Assembly: GCA_027924025.1 (NCBI GenBank)
Contig: AP026970.1
Span: forward strand, 3,246,501 to 3,310,500
Source: Comamonadaceae bacterium OS-4
GTDB taxonomy: Bacteria > Pseudomonadota > Gammaproteobacteria > Burkholderiales > Burkholderiaceae_C
Direction of reading: 5' to 3'
DNA length: 64,000 bases
The notes below the pieces were generated by a model. The model was not told the DNA's origin. It saw only the letters and a list, made by a program, of their open reading frames with translations, and did not search any database. A program made the translations under genes and the position numbers. Positions 8,149 through 15,675 of the stretch are shown piece by piece. Numbering within the stretch: the first letter of the stretch is position 1; each line of letters begins with the position of its first letter.

Positions 8149-9048
8149 TTAGTGCTCCGGCGCCTCCGCCGCAGCCCGGCTCTCATGCGCGGTGAGCCAC
8201 GCCCCAGCCGCACCACAGACCGCGATCAGCCCCATGCCGGCCAGTGTCCACTGGTCAGGCACGTGGGAGAACATCAACCAACCGCCCAGCATGGCAAAGG
8301 CGATCTGGGCATACATGTAGGGCATGAGCACCGCCACCGGTGCGCGCTTGAAGGCTTGGATGAAGATGAAGTGGCCCAGGCTGCCCAAAAAACCCATCAG
8401 TAGCAACCCGCCCCATACCGCTGGCGAAGTGATGGGCGCCCAAGCAAAGGGCAATGCCACCGCAGCGACCAACGCTCCTGTCCAGCCGGTATAAAACTGC
8501 ATGGTCATCGGGTCTTCGGTGCGGGTCATGCGGCTGGTCAGCAGCTGAAAGCCCGCATTGGCCAACACCACACACACGGGAAACAGCAGCGCCCAATTGA
8601 AATCTGCTCCTTTGGGACGCACGATCGCCAAGGTACCGGCAAACCCGCCGGCCACGAGCAACAAGCGCAGGCGCGACACTTTTTCATGCAGCATGCGGGC
8701 GGCCAGCAGTGTCACGATGAGCGGGGTCAGCAGCACGATGGCGGTGAACTCGCCCACCGGCATGTGCTTGAGGCTCAGAAACGCAAAGATGCTGGTCGCC
8801 AGCAACAAGCCGCCACGCGCGATGTGCAAGCCCAAATGCTCAGTCTGCAGCAAGGCGCGCCCCTGCCGGGGCAGCTCAATCGCCGTGGTGGCGAGGGCCT
8901 GAAATGCATAGCGGAAAAACATGGCCACCATGAGCGGGGCGCTCAGCGACACCCATTTGGTGGTGGTGTCCAGGGTGGCAAAGCAAGCCATTGCCAAGAT
9001 GGCCAGGCCGATGCCCTTCAATACTTGTTGCTGCGTGTGTTCGGCCAT
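8149..9048 (-). CDS. EamA/DMT-family transporter
   Basis: The 299-residue protein shows about ten hydrophobic segments arranged as two EamA repeats, the normal size and layout for drug/metabolite exporters of the inner membrane. Characteristic pieces are MVAMFFRYAFQALATT near helix 2, LTPLIVTLLAA in the first repeat, and GSLGHFIFIQAFKRAP and PYMYAQIAFAMLGGWL in the second. Its ATG overlaps the ffh stop codon by one base (TGATG), so it is translationally coupled to ffh. The substrate cannot be predicted; amino-acid or purine export is typical of the family. Confidence 0.88.
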   Translation of the reverse strand: MAEHTQQQVLKGIGLAILAMACFATLDTTTKWVSLSAPLMVAMFFRYAFQALATTAIELPRQGRALLQTEHLGLHIARGGLLLATSIFAFLSLKHMPVGEFTAIVLLTPLIVTLLAARMLHEKVSRLRLLLVAGGFAGTLAIVRPKGADFNWALLFPVCVVLANAGFQLLTSRMTRTEDPMTMQFYTGWTGALVAAVALPFAWAPITSPAVWGGLLLMGFLGSLGHFIFIQAFKRAPVAVLMPYMYAQIAFAMLGGWLMFSHVPDQWTLAGMGLIAVCGAAGAWLTAHESRAAAEAPEH

Positions 9049-10412
9049 CAGAAGGGCATCTTGGGCATGCCCTTCATGCCCCCGAGCCGCTTCATCATCT
9101 TCATCATGCCGCCGCCCTTCATCTTCTTCATCATCTCTTGCATCTGCTCAAACTCTTTCAGCATGCGGTTGACTTCTTGCACATGCACGCCCGCACCGGC
9201 GGCGATGCGGCGCTTGCGCGTGGCCTTGATGAGCTCGGGCTTGCGGCGCTCCAGAGGCGTCATGCTATGGATGATGCCTTCCTTGCGCTTGATGTCTTTC
9301 TCGGCCTTGTCCATATCCACCTGACCGGCCTTGGCCGCCATGGCCGCAGGCAGCTTATCCATCAGGCTGGAGAGGCCGCCCATCTGCTTCATTTGCTGGA
9401 TCTGGGCCAAGAAGTCATTCAGGTCGAAACCTGCGCCACTCTTGACTTTGTCCGCCAGTTTCTTGGCCGCTTCGATGTCCACACCCGCGGTAACCTGCTC
9501 CACCAGCGCCACGATGTCGCCCATGCCCAGAATGCGGCCGGCATGGCGCTCGGCGTCGAACACCTCGAGGCCGTCCAGCTTTTCACTGGTACCGGCAAAC
9601 TTGATGGGCGCGCCGGTAATCTGGCGCACAGAGAGCGCAGCACCGCCGCGCGAATCGCCATCGGTTTTGGTGAGGATGATGCCGGTCAGCGGCAGCGCTT
9701 CCTTGAAGGCCTTGGCAGTGTTGACCGCGTCCTGGCCCTGCATGGCGTCCACCACAAACAGGGTTTCGACGGGGTTCAACGCAGCGTGCAGGTTTTTGAT
9801 TTCCAGCATCAGGGCTTCGTCAATCGCTAAGCGGCCTGCGGTGTCGACCAGCAGCACATCAAAGAAATGCTTTTTGGCGTAGTCCAACGCGGCACGGCCG
9901 ATGTCGACCGGGTTTTGATCGGGCGTGGAGGGGAACCACTCCGCGCCAGCCTGCGCAGTCACCGTCTTGAGCTGCTCAATCGCGGCGGGGCGGTACACGT
10001 CGCCGGACACGGTCAGCACCTTTTTCTTGCGCTTTTCGATCAGGTGCTTGGCGAGCTTGGCGGTCGTGGTGGTTTTACCGGCACCTTGCAAACCGGCCAT
10101 CAAGATTACCGCGGGCGGCTGGGCGGCGAGGTTGATGTCGCTCACGCCTTCGCCCATGGTGGCGGAGAGTTCGCGGTTGACGATACTCACCAGCACCTGG
10201 CCGGGCTGCAAGGATCCCAGCACCTCTTGGCCCATTGCTTTTTCTTTCACCCGGGCAATAAAGTCGCGCACCACCGGCAGGGCCACGTCGGCCTCTAAGA
10301 GCGCCATGCGCACTTCGCGCAGCATGTCGGTGACGTTGGACTCGGTGATACGCCCCTGGCCTCGCAGGTCTTTAACGAGGCGGGAAAGTTTGTCGGTGAG
10401 AGCGGAGGCCAT
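9048..10412 (-). CDS. ffh: Signal recognition particle protein Ffh
   Basis: Ffh (454 residues) binds 4.5S RNA and signal sequences of nascent inner-membrane proteins and docks with FtsY. The N domain covers about residues 1-90. The GTPase domain has GLQGAGKTTTTAKL (about 107-120), DVYRPAAIEQL, DTAGR and TKTDGDSRGG. The methionine-rich M domain ends with EQMQEMMKKMKGGGMMKMMK. The start MASALTDKLSRLVKDL was chosen over one 26 codons upstream because it matches the family N-terminus. It is divergent from the CcsA-like gene, with which it shares a 78-base promoter region. Confidence 0.97.
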   Translation of the reverse strand: MASALTDKLSRLVKDLRGQGRITESNVTDMLREVRMALLEADVALPVVRDFIARVKEKAMGQEVLGSLQPGQVLVSIVNRELSATMGEGVSDINLAAQPPAVILMAGLQGAGKTTTTAKLAKHLIEKRKKKVLTVSGDVYRPAAIEQLKTVTAQAGAEWFPSTPDQNPVDIGRAALDYAKKHFFDVLLVDTAGRLAIDEALMLEIKNLHAALNPVETLFVVDAMQGQDAVNTAKAFKEALPLTGIILTKTDGDSRGGAALSVRQITGAPIKFAGTSEKLDGLEVFDAERHAGRILGMGDIVALVEQVTAGVDIEAAKKLADKVKSGAGFDLNDFLAQIQQMKQMGGLSSLMDKLPAAMAAKAGQVDMDKAEKDIKRKEGIIHSMTPLERRKPELIKATRKRRIAAGAGVHVQEVNRMLKEFEQMQEMMKKMKGGGMMKMMKRLGGMKGMPKMPF

Positions 10413-10490
10413 ATTGAAGTATTCCGGCAGGCGCAACCTGCGGTGTGAGCCGGACAGTGCCGGCAGGGAGCAAAACGCTAAACTGTGCAC

Positions 10491-11294
10491 ATGATTTTAG
10501 CCAGTGCGTCCCCTACCAGCTTAGCCTTGTCGGTTTTGGCGGCCTGTTCTTATGCGTGGCCGGCACTCAGGGCCGCGCACCTGAGCGCCAACGCGGCCCG
10601 TGCCTGGGTGGCCTGGGCCTGGTTTCTGCACGGGGCGGCACTCGCCTGGGGCCTGCTTTTGCCGCCCACCTACTTTGGATTTGCCACCGCACTCTCCATG
10701 ACGGCGTGGGTCGTCGCTGCGGTGTACGCGATTGAAAGCCAGATTTACCCGCAACTCCAAACCCGGTGGGCCTTGTCTGCCGTGGGTGCAGCGGCGGTGC
10801 TGTTGGCGTGCATTTTCCCGGGCGCCCCTCTGCCCAGCACAGCCACCATTTGGTTGCCGACGCACCTGGCCTTTGGCGTGGCCAGCTACGGGCTGTTTGG
10901 TACTGCCGTGGTGCACGCGTGGTTGATGAGTCGCGCAGAGGCCCGCATCCGCCAAGCCGCAGACCCGCACAGTGGTTTGCCCTTGTTGACCCTGGAGCGA
11001 CTGACCTACCGGTTTGTCGCGGCCGGGTTCGTGCTGCTGACGGCCACGCTGGGCATGGGCTATCTGTTTGGTGATGTGGTCTATGGCAAAGGCCACGCAT
11101 GGCACTGGGACCACAAAACCGTGTTCTCGGTACTGTCGTGGATCACGTTTGCCGTCTTGTTGCTGGGCCGCGCACGCTTCGGCTGGCGGGGCAAACGCGC
11201 CGTGGCGGTGCTCTACACCGGCAGTGTGCTGTTGTTGCTGGGGTATGTGGGGTCCCGGTTTGTGCTCGAGGTCTTGTTGGGCCGGTCGGCATGA
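10491..11294 (+). CDS. Cytochrome c assembly (CcsA/YpjD-like) membrane protein
   Basis: The 267-residue protein has about eight hydrophobic segments and the CcsA/HemX core, GYLFGDVVYGKGHAWHWDHK followed by TVFSVLSW, where the conserved His and Trp residues lie. Proteins of this type are commonly encoded beside ffh in proteobacteria (YpjD), and their role in haem handling or cytochrome maturation is only inferred. The start could also be the GTG at 10485; the ATG at 10491 is preferred. The stop overlaps the next start (ATGA), indicating translational coupling. Confidence 0.82.
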   Translation: MILASASPTSLALSVLAACSYAWPALRAAHLSANAARAWVAWAWFLHGAALAWGLLLPPTYFGFATALSMTAWVVAAVYAIESQIYPQLQTRWALSAVGAAAVLLACIFPGAPLPSTATIWLPTHLAFGVASYGLFGTAVVHAWLMSRAEARIRQAADPHSGLPLLTLERLTYRFVAAGFVLLTATLGMGYLFGDVVYGKGHAWHWDHKTVFSVLSWITFAVLLLGRARFGWRGKRAVAVLYTGSVLLLLGYVGSRFVLEVLLGRSA

Positions 11295-11524
11295 AGAATT
11301 TGGTGATCCTGCTGGTCATCCTCGGGGTGATCTGGTACTGGCGCAGCCACAAAGCCAAGCGCCCGCCCACCGTACCGCCGCCAGATGCACCGCCCAAGGC
11401 AGGCAGCGTCGCCATGGGGGCTTGCGCATATTGCAAACTCCATGTGCCCGATAGCGAATTGGTGCAAGGCCAGCGTGGCGCCTATTGCAGCGCGGAACAC
11501 CTGCGCTTGGCAGAAAACGGATGA
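11291..11524 (+). CDS. Small membrane-anchored protein with CxxC...C ribbon (PP0621-like)
   Basis: The 77-residue protein has an N-terminal membrane helix (MKNLVILLVILGVIWYW), a Pro-rich linker, and a C-terminal motif CAYCKLHVPDSE followed by YCSAEHLRLA. Its spaced cysteines and histidine suggest a small metal-binding ribbon. Similar proteins sit between the CcsA-like gene and pilS in related bacteria. It overlaps both neighbours by four bases (ATGA), so it is part of a coupled operon leading into pilSR. Function unknown. Confidence 0.75.
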   Translation: MKNLVILLVILGVIWYWRSHKAKRPPTVPPPDAPPKAGSVAMGACAYCKLHVPDSELVQGQRGAYCSAEHLRLAENG

Positions 11525-13260
11525 CGAACGACCCGGGCGAGAACTCGTGGTTTGGTGCGTCAGCCCTGGAGGCGCCCCCAGAGCAAACGCCGGACACCAG
11601 TGACTTCAAGCGTCTATGGCAGGCCTTTATGACTGCGCGCTGGGTGCTGGGTGCCGCATTGGTGGGCTTGCAGGCTACGCTGTTTGTGACCAGCACCACC
11701 CACAGCAAAACCTTGCTCGCAATCACCGCGGTGTACTTTGCCGGAGCACTGGGTTCTCGCTTGCTGTTGCAACCCCGGCCCTTGGGCGGTGCGTTCAGCA
11801 AAACCTGGGGCGTGCTGATCGGGATTGATGTTCTGGTTTTTTCGGCGCTGCAGTGGCTCAATGGCAACAACCTGAACTACACCCCCCTGTTTGCCTTGCC
11901 AGTGCTGCTGGCCTCGGTGCTCGGCTCGCTGCGCCTGGCACTGGGCACCGCAGCAGGGGTGACCATGCTGCTGCTGGGCGGCGCCATCTGGTTACAACTG
12001 GTCAACGACATCGACAACCCCGCTGCGTTTGCCCAGGCGGGGCTCAGCGGCATTGGCTACTTTGCGGTGGCCTTTCTGGCCAACCAACTGGCAACCCGCT
12101 TGGCCAACGAGGGGCGCCGGGCACGGCAAAACCAATTGGCCGCCTCCATCCAACGGGAGGTGAACGAGTTGGTCATCGAGGCGATGCCCGAGGGGGTGGT
12201 TATTGTGGATCAGCGGGGAATCGTGCGGGCCGCAAACCCGGCCGCACGTGCCCTGCTGGGCGACGAAGACCGGCTGCGCTCCGCGCTCTTTGACCTGAAA
12301 GCAGACCCGGCATGGCGTCCGCTGTTGCTGCTGACCCGGCTGAGCCACGGGAGTGGCCAAAGCCAGGAGGCCGAGGTGGAACTCGTGCACGACCACGGCA
12401 GCACTCTCAAGGTACTGGCGCGGACCCGGCTCGCGGCGCCTCAAGGCATCGGCGAGGACAGTCTGTGTGTGCTGTTTTTGCAAGACCAGCGCCATGCGGA
12501 GGCCCGCATCCGCACCGAAAAGATGGCCAGTATGGGGCGCATGTCGACCGCCGTGGCCCACGAGATACGCAACCCCTTGGCCGCGATTGCGCAGGCAAAT
12601 GCGCTGCTGTCTGAAGAGCTGCAGGACCCACGGCAGCTGCGCCTGACCACGATGGTGAGCCAGAATGCCAAGCGGCTGGGCAAAATCGTGGACGACATTT
12701 TGAATGTGGCCCGTGCCCGCACCACATCCGCAGGCGAACACGACGCCTTGTATGGCCTGAGCGAGACCGTGCACCGCATGGCGCAAGACTGGGCACAACA
12801 CAAAAGCATTGGCGGGCTGATAGGCATCGACATTGACCCCCGCCCTCATGCGGTGCGCTTTGACCCGGAGCACCTGCGCCAAGTCCTGATTAATTTGCTC
12901 GACAACGCACTGCGCTACGCGAGCAAACAGCTGGAAGCTGTGCAAATCACGGTGACCTACACCGACACTGCGGCTTGCGTCTCGGTGTGGAGCGACGGTG
13001 CCCGTATGGACCAGACGGTGGAGCGGCATTTGTTTGAGCCGTTTTTCTCGTCGGAGAGCCGCTCCAGCGGGTTGGGGCTGTACATTTCACGCGAACTCTG
13101 CGAACGCCACGGTGCCACCCTGCAGTACCAACGCAGCGCCCGCATCCGGAATGGGCAACTCCACGAAGGCAATGACTTCACGCTGACACTGAGCCTTATC
13201 AAGGGCACCATGACCCAAGACACCGACGGCAACTCTCTATGGCAAGCATCCCTGTACTGA
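11521..13260 (+). CDS. pilS: Membrane sensor histidine kinase PilS
   Basis: PilS autophosphorylates and activates PilR to control type IV pilin expression. The 579 residues show six hydrophobic segments (about 40-200), a PAS domain (about 222-330, with EGVVIVDQRGIVRAANPAA), a HisKA domain with VAHEIRNPLAAIAQA in which H347 is the phospho-acceptor, and an HATPase domain with NLLDNALRYA and SSGLGLYISREL. The ATG at 11521 overlaps the preceding stop. Its last 22 bases overlap pilR, so the pair is made together. The pilin gene is not in this window. Assignment to PilS rests on the layout and on the pilR partner. Confidence 0.9.
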   Translation: MTNDPGENSWFGASALEAPPEQTPDTSDFKRLWQAFMTARWVLGAALVGLQATLFVTSTTHSKTLLAITAVYFAGALGSRLLLQPRPLGGAFSKTWGVLIGIDVLVFSALQWLNGNNLNYTPLFALPVLLASVLGSLRLALGTAAGVTMLLLGGAIWLQLVNDIDNPAAFAQAGLSGIGYFAVAFLANQLATRLANEGRRARQNQLAASIQREVNELVIEAMPEGVVIVDQRGIVRAANPAARALLGDEDRLRSALFDLKADPAWRPLLLLTRLSHGSGQSQEAEVELVHDHGSTLKVLARTRLAAPQGIGEDSLCVLFLQDQRHAEARIRTEKMASMGRMSTAVAHEIRNPLAAIAQANALLSEELQDPRQLRLTTMVSQNAKRLGKIVDDILNVARARTTSAGEHDALYGLSETVHRMAQDWAQHKSIGGLIGIDIDPRPHAVRFDPEHLRQVLINLLDNALRYASKQLEAVQITVTYTDTAACVSVWSDGARMDQTVERHLFEPFFSSESRSSGLGLYISRELCERHGATLQYQRSARIRNGQLHEGNDFTLTLSLIKGTMTQDTDGNSLWQASLY

Positions 13261-14705
13261 ACAACACCCGCATCCTGGTGGTCGATGATGAGCCGGACCT
13301 TCGGACCCTGTACGAGCTCACGCTGCTGCGCGAAGGCCATCAGGTGGACACCGCTGCCTCAGTACACGAGGCCCTGGATGCAGTTGCCGCCCATAAATAT
13401 GACTTGGTGATCACCGACATGCGCCTGCCCGACGGCATGGGCATCGACATCCTGCACGCCTTGCGGGAGCACAAAGGCAAAGAGCGCTGCATTGTGATTA
13501 CGGCGTATGGCTCGGCAGAAAATGCAGTGGAGTCGCTAAAGGCCGGCGCATTCGATTACCTGACCAAGCCCGTGGATTTGAAGCAGTTCCGCAGCGCGGT
13601 GGCGGCGGCCTTGGGTGGCACAAGCCCTGGCGCTGCCCAACTCACGGAGCGATCTGCCCGGGGCCCTGCCGACACTGGCACAGAAGGTGCCAAAGCGCTG
13701 GAGCAGTTGGTGGGGCGATCTCACACCATGGTGGCCTTGAAGGAGCGGATTGCCAAGGTGGCGCGCAGCATGGCGCCGGTGCTGATCCGTGGCGAGTCGG
13801 GCACTGGCAAAGAGCTGGCTGCGCGCGCCCTGCATGCCAACAGCCATCGGGCGGCCGGGCCATGGGTGGCGGTCAATTGCAGTGCCATTCCGGAATCTTT
13901 GCTGGAGGCGGAATTTTTTGGTGCCCGCAAGGGCGCCTATACCGGCGCGACACAAGACAGGCCGGGGTTTTTCCAGGCGGCGCATGGCGGTACTTTGTTT
14001 TTGGATGAAATCGGCGACTTGCCTCTGGCGATGCAAGCCAAGCTGCTGCGGGCGATTCAGGAGCGAAAAATCCGCCCCCTCGGTAGCAACCAAGAGGAGA
14101 GCGTGGATGTCCGCTTGGTCAGCGCCACCCACAAAGATCTGGTGGCGGAGGTGGCCGCACAACACTTCCGCCAGGACTTGTATTACCGCTTGAATGTGAT
14201 CGACTTGCAGCTGCCACCGCTGCGGGAGCGGAGAGACGACTTGGAGGCCCTCTGCCGGGCACTCGTCGCCAGAATTTGTGAGGAAACAGGTGTGCCGGCG
14301 CCCACGCTGTCCGCAAGTTTGCTGGCGCAATTGAAAGCGCTGCCGCTCCCAGGCAACGTTCGGGAGTTGGAAAACCTGCTGCATCGCGCGCTGGCGTTGT
14401 CTGAAGGCGATGTTTTGGAACTCGACACCCATGGCCACGACTCCGAGCCCACAGGAATGGACGAGATGGACCCGCCCGCACACGTAGCACCGGCGTCTGA
14501 GACCGGCTCGTTCAGCGTTCCCGCCGATTTGCAGAGCCATTTGGACGCTCAAGAGCGTGAAATCCTGATCCATGTCTTGCGCGAGACCCGCTTCAACCGG
14601 ACCGCTGCAGCCCAGCGCTTGGGCATCAGCTTGCGGCAAATTCGTTACCGGATGGAGCGCTTGTCCATCGATGTGCCCGAACATGACGATGGAAAAGCGG
14701 AATAA
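13239..14705 (+). CDS. pilR: Sigma-54-dependent response regulator PilR
   Basis: PilR (488 residues) is an NtrC-type activator of sigma-54 promoters. The receiver domain has DD at 16-17, phospho-acceptor D60 in LVITDMRLPDG and K110. The AAA+ domain has Walker A GESGTGKE (185-192), the sigma-54 contact loop GAYTGA (232-237) and Walker B GGTLFLDEIGD. The Fis-type helix-turn-helix at the C-terminus reads FNRTAAAQRLGISLRQIRYR. The loop has Tyr where GAFTGA is canonical; GAYTGA is a known natural variant and does not imply loss of function. It starts inside pilS and ends inside the ampD start region. Confidence 0.93.
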   Translation: MASIPVLNNTRILVVDDEPDLRTLYELTLLREGHQVDTAASVHEALDAVAAHKYDLVITDMRLPDGMGIDILHALREHKGKERCIVITAYGSAENAVESLKAGAFDYLTKPVDLKQFRSAVAAALGGTSPGAAQLTERSARGPADTGTEGAKALEQLVGRSHTMVALKERIAKVARSMAPVLIRGESGTGKELAARALHANSHRAAGPWVAVNCSAIPESLLEAEFFGARKGAYTGATQDRPGFFQAAHGGTLFLDEIGDLPLAMQAKLLRAIQERKIRPLGSNQEESVDVRLVSATHKDLVAEVAAQHFRQDLYYRLNVIDLQLPPLRERRDDLEALCRALVARICEETGVPAPTLSASLLAQLKALPLPGNVRELENLLHRALALSEGDVLELDTHGHDSEPTGMDEMDPPAHVAPASETGSFSVPADLQSHLDAQEREILIHVLRETRFNRTAAAQRLGISLRQIRYRMERLSIDVPEHDDGKAE

Positions 14706-15306
14706 GCCCACCCACGAGGAAACCGGCAGCTGGTCGGAAGGCTGGTGGAGCGAAGCGCTCCACGAAGCCTCGCCCAATTTCGGCCCACGGCCTGCAGATG
14801 CAGACACCGACTTGGTGGTGCTGCACTCTATCTCGCTGCCCCCTGGTGAATATGGAGGAGACGGTGTGCGCCAACTATTCACCAACACCCTGAACTGGGA
14901 AGCGCACTCGTATTACCAAACGATTCGGGGCATGGAAGTCTCCAGCCACTTCTTTGTGACGCGCACGGGCACTGTGTGCCAGTTTGTCAGTTGCGATGCC
15001 CGTGCTTGGCACGCGGGCGCATCCACCTATCGCGGAAAACCCAATTGCAACGACAACTCAATTGGCATTGAGTTGGAGGGTATGGACAACGATTTGTTTA
15101 CCGCCGATCAATACGACAGCCTGGAGCGCTTGTGTACGGCAATCGCGCAGAACTATGACATCCGGTACGTCGCTGGCCATGAGCATATTGCGCCAGGCAG
15201 GAAAACCGACCCGGGACCCGGATTCGAGTGGGAACGATTGAAGGACTGGCGCGCGATTTCGGACTGGGAGTTACCCGCCCCATGGCAAGAAAGCCACAAG
15301 TCTTGA
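14683..15306 (+). CDS. ampD: 1,6-anhydro-N-acetylmuramyl-L-alanine amidase AmpD
   Basis: AmpD cleaves anhydro-muropeptides during cytoplasmic peptidoglycan recycling and indirectly controls AmpR-type beta-lactamase induction. The 207-residue protein has zinc ligands in VVLHSISLPP and in VAGHEHIAPGRKTDPGPGF (the His and Asp pair), and the catalytic-type glutamate in NSIGIELEG. Substrate loops SSHFFVTRTG and DARAWHAG are conserved. The start may be the ATG at 14683 or the one at 14689. Both lie inside the end of pilR, and neither has a clear ribosome-binding site, so coupling to pilR is likely. No signal peptide, as expected for AmpD. Confidence 0.93.
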   Translation: MTMEKRNKPTHEETGSWSEGWWSEALHEASPNFGPRPADADTDLVVLHSISLPPGEYGGDGVRQLFTNTLNWEAHSYYQTIRGMEVSSHFFVTRTGTVCQFVSCDARAWHAGASTYRGKPNCNDNSIGIELEGMDNDLFTADQYDSLERLCTAIAQNYDIRYVAGHEHIAPGRKTDPGPGFEWERLKDWRAISDWELPAPWQESHKS

Positions 15307-15531
15307 ACAGATCCACTGCCGTCTGAAAATATTTTGGGGGTCCATCAGACGATCCCGACGGTACGACACCCGCGTCAATCTTGGCGTTCCAAGCCAAATG
15401 CTGCTGTAAGCCGCATCAGGCCTCATTCGGCTTGAAAAATTTACGCCAATCAAGGCTTTGATGCACCCTTTCCGGCAAGTGGAATGCAAGGGGCAAATGC
15501 CCTGATCAAAATACAAGGGCGCCGAGCAGAT
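15307..15531. other. Non-coding stretch upstream of nrdA
   Basis: Together with the operator and leader up to 15675 this is a 369-base gap between ampD and nrdA. No convincing ORF is present. A weak inverted repeat, AAGCCG/CGGCTT at 15408-15433, is followed by GAAAAATTT and may act as a poor terminator for the pilSR-ampD transcript. The rest shows no structure I can assign. The nrdA ribosome-binding site is GAGG just before the ATG at 15676. Confidence 0.5.
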
Positions 15532-15579
15532 ACACTACCGGTAGTGGGTTGCCAGTACCCCAGACCCCAGATATAGTGT
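15532..15579 (+). promoter_or_regulatory. Tandem NrdR-type operator boxes upstream of nrdA
   Basis: Box 1 is 15532-15547 (ACACTACCGGTAGTGG, containing the 14-bp palindrome CACTACCGGTAGTG). Box 2 is 15564-15579 (minus-strand reading ACACTATATCTGGGGT). Against the consensus acaCwAtATaTwGwgt, box 2 matches at 13 of 16 positions and box 1 at 11 of 16. The two are 32 bp apart start to start, the three-helical-turn spacing typical of NrdR operators. NrdR represses ribonucleotide reductase genes when dATP is high. The assignment is by pattern only. Confidence 0.68.
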
Positions 15580-15675
15580 GCCTTGGTTGATGCGCGAGTG
15601 CGAAGCCCCTTAGTCGCAGCAAGCCACGCGGCACACAGATCACACAAAAATACACCCGATTTAGACGAGGAAACT

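Noticed and set aside
13932..13949. GAYTGA instead of GAFTGA in PilR considered as an inactivating change
   Set aside because: Tyr at this position is a known functional variant in sigma-54 activators; the other AAA+ motifs are intact.
15307..15531. Possible riboswitch (for example cobalamin) upstream of nrdA
   Set aside because: No conserved riboswitch core such as a B12 box is visible; the NrdR boxes explain the regulation better.
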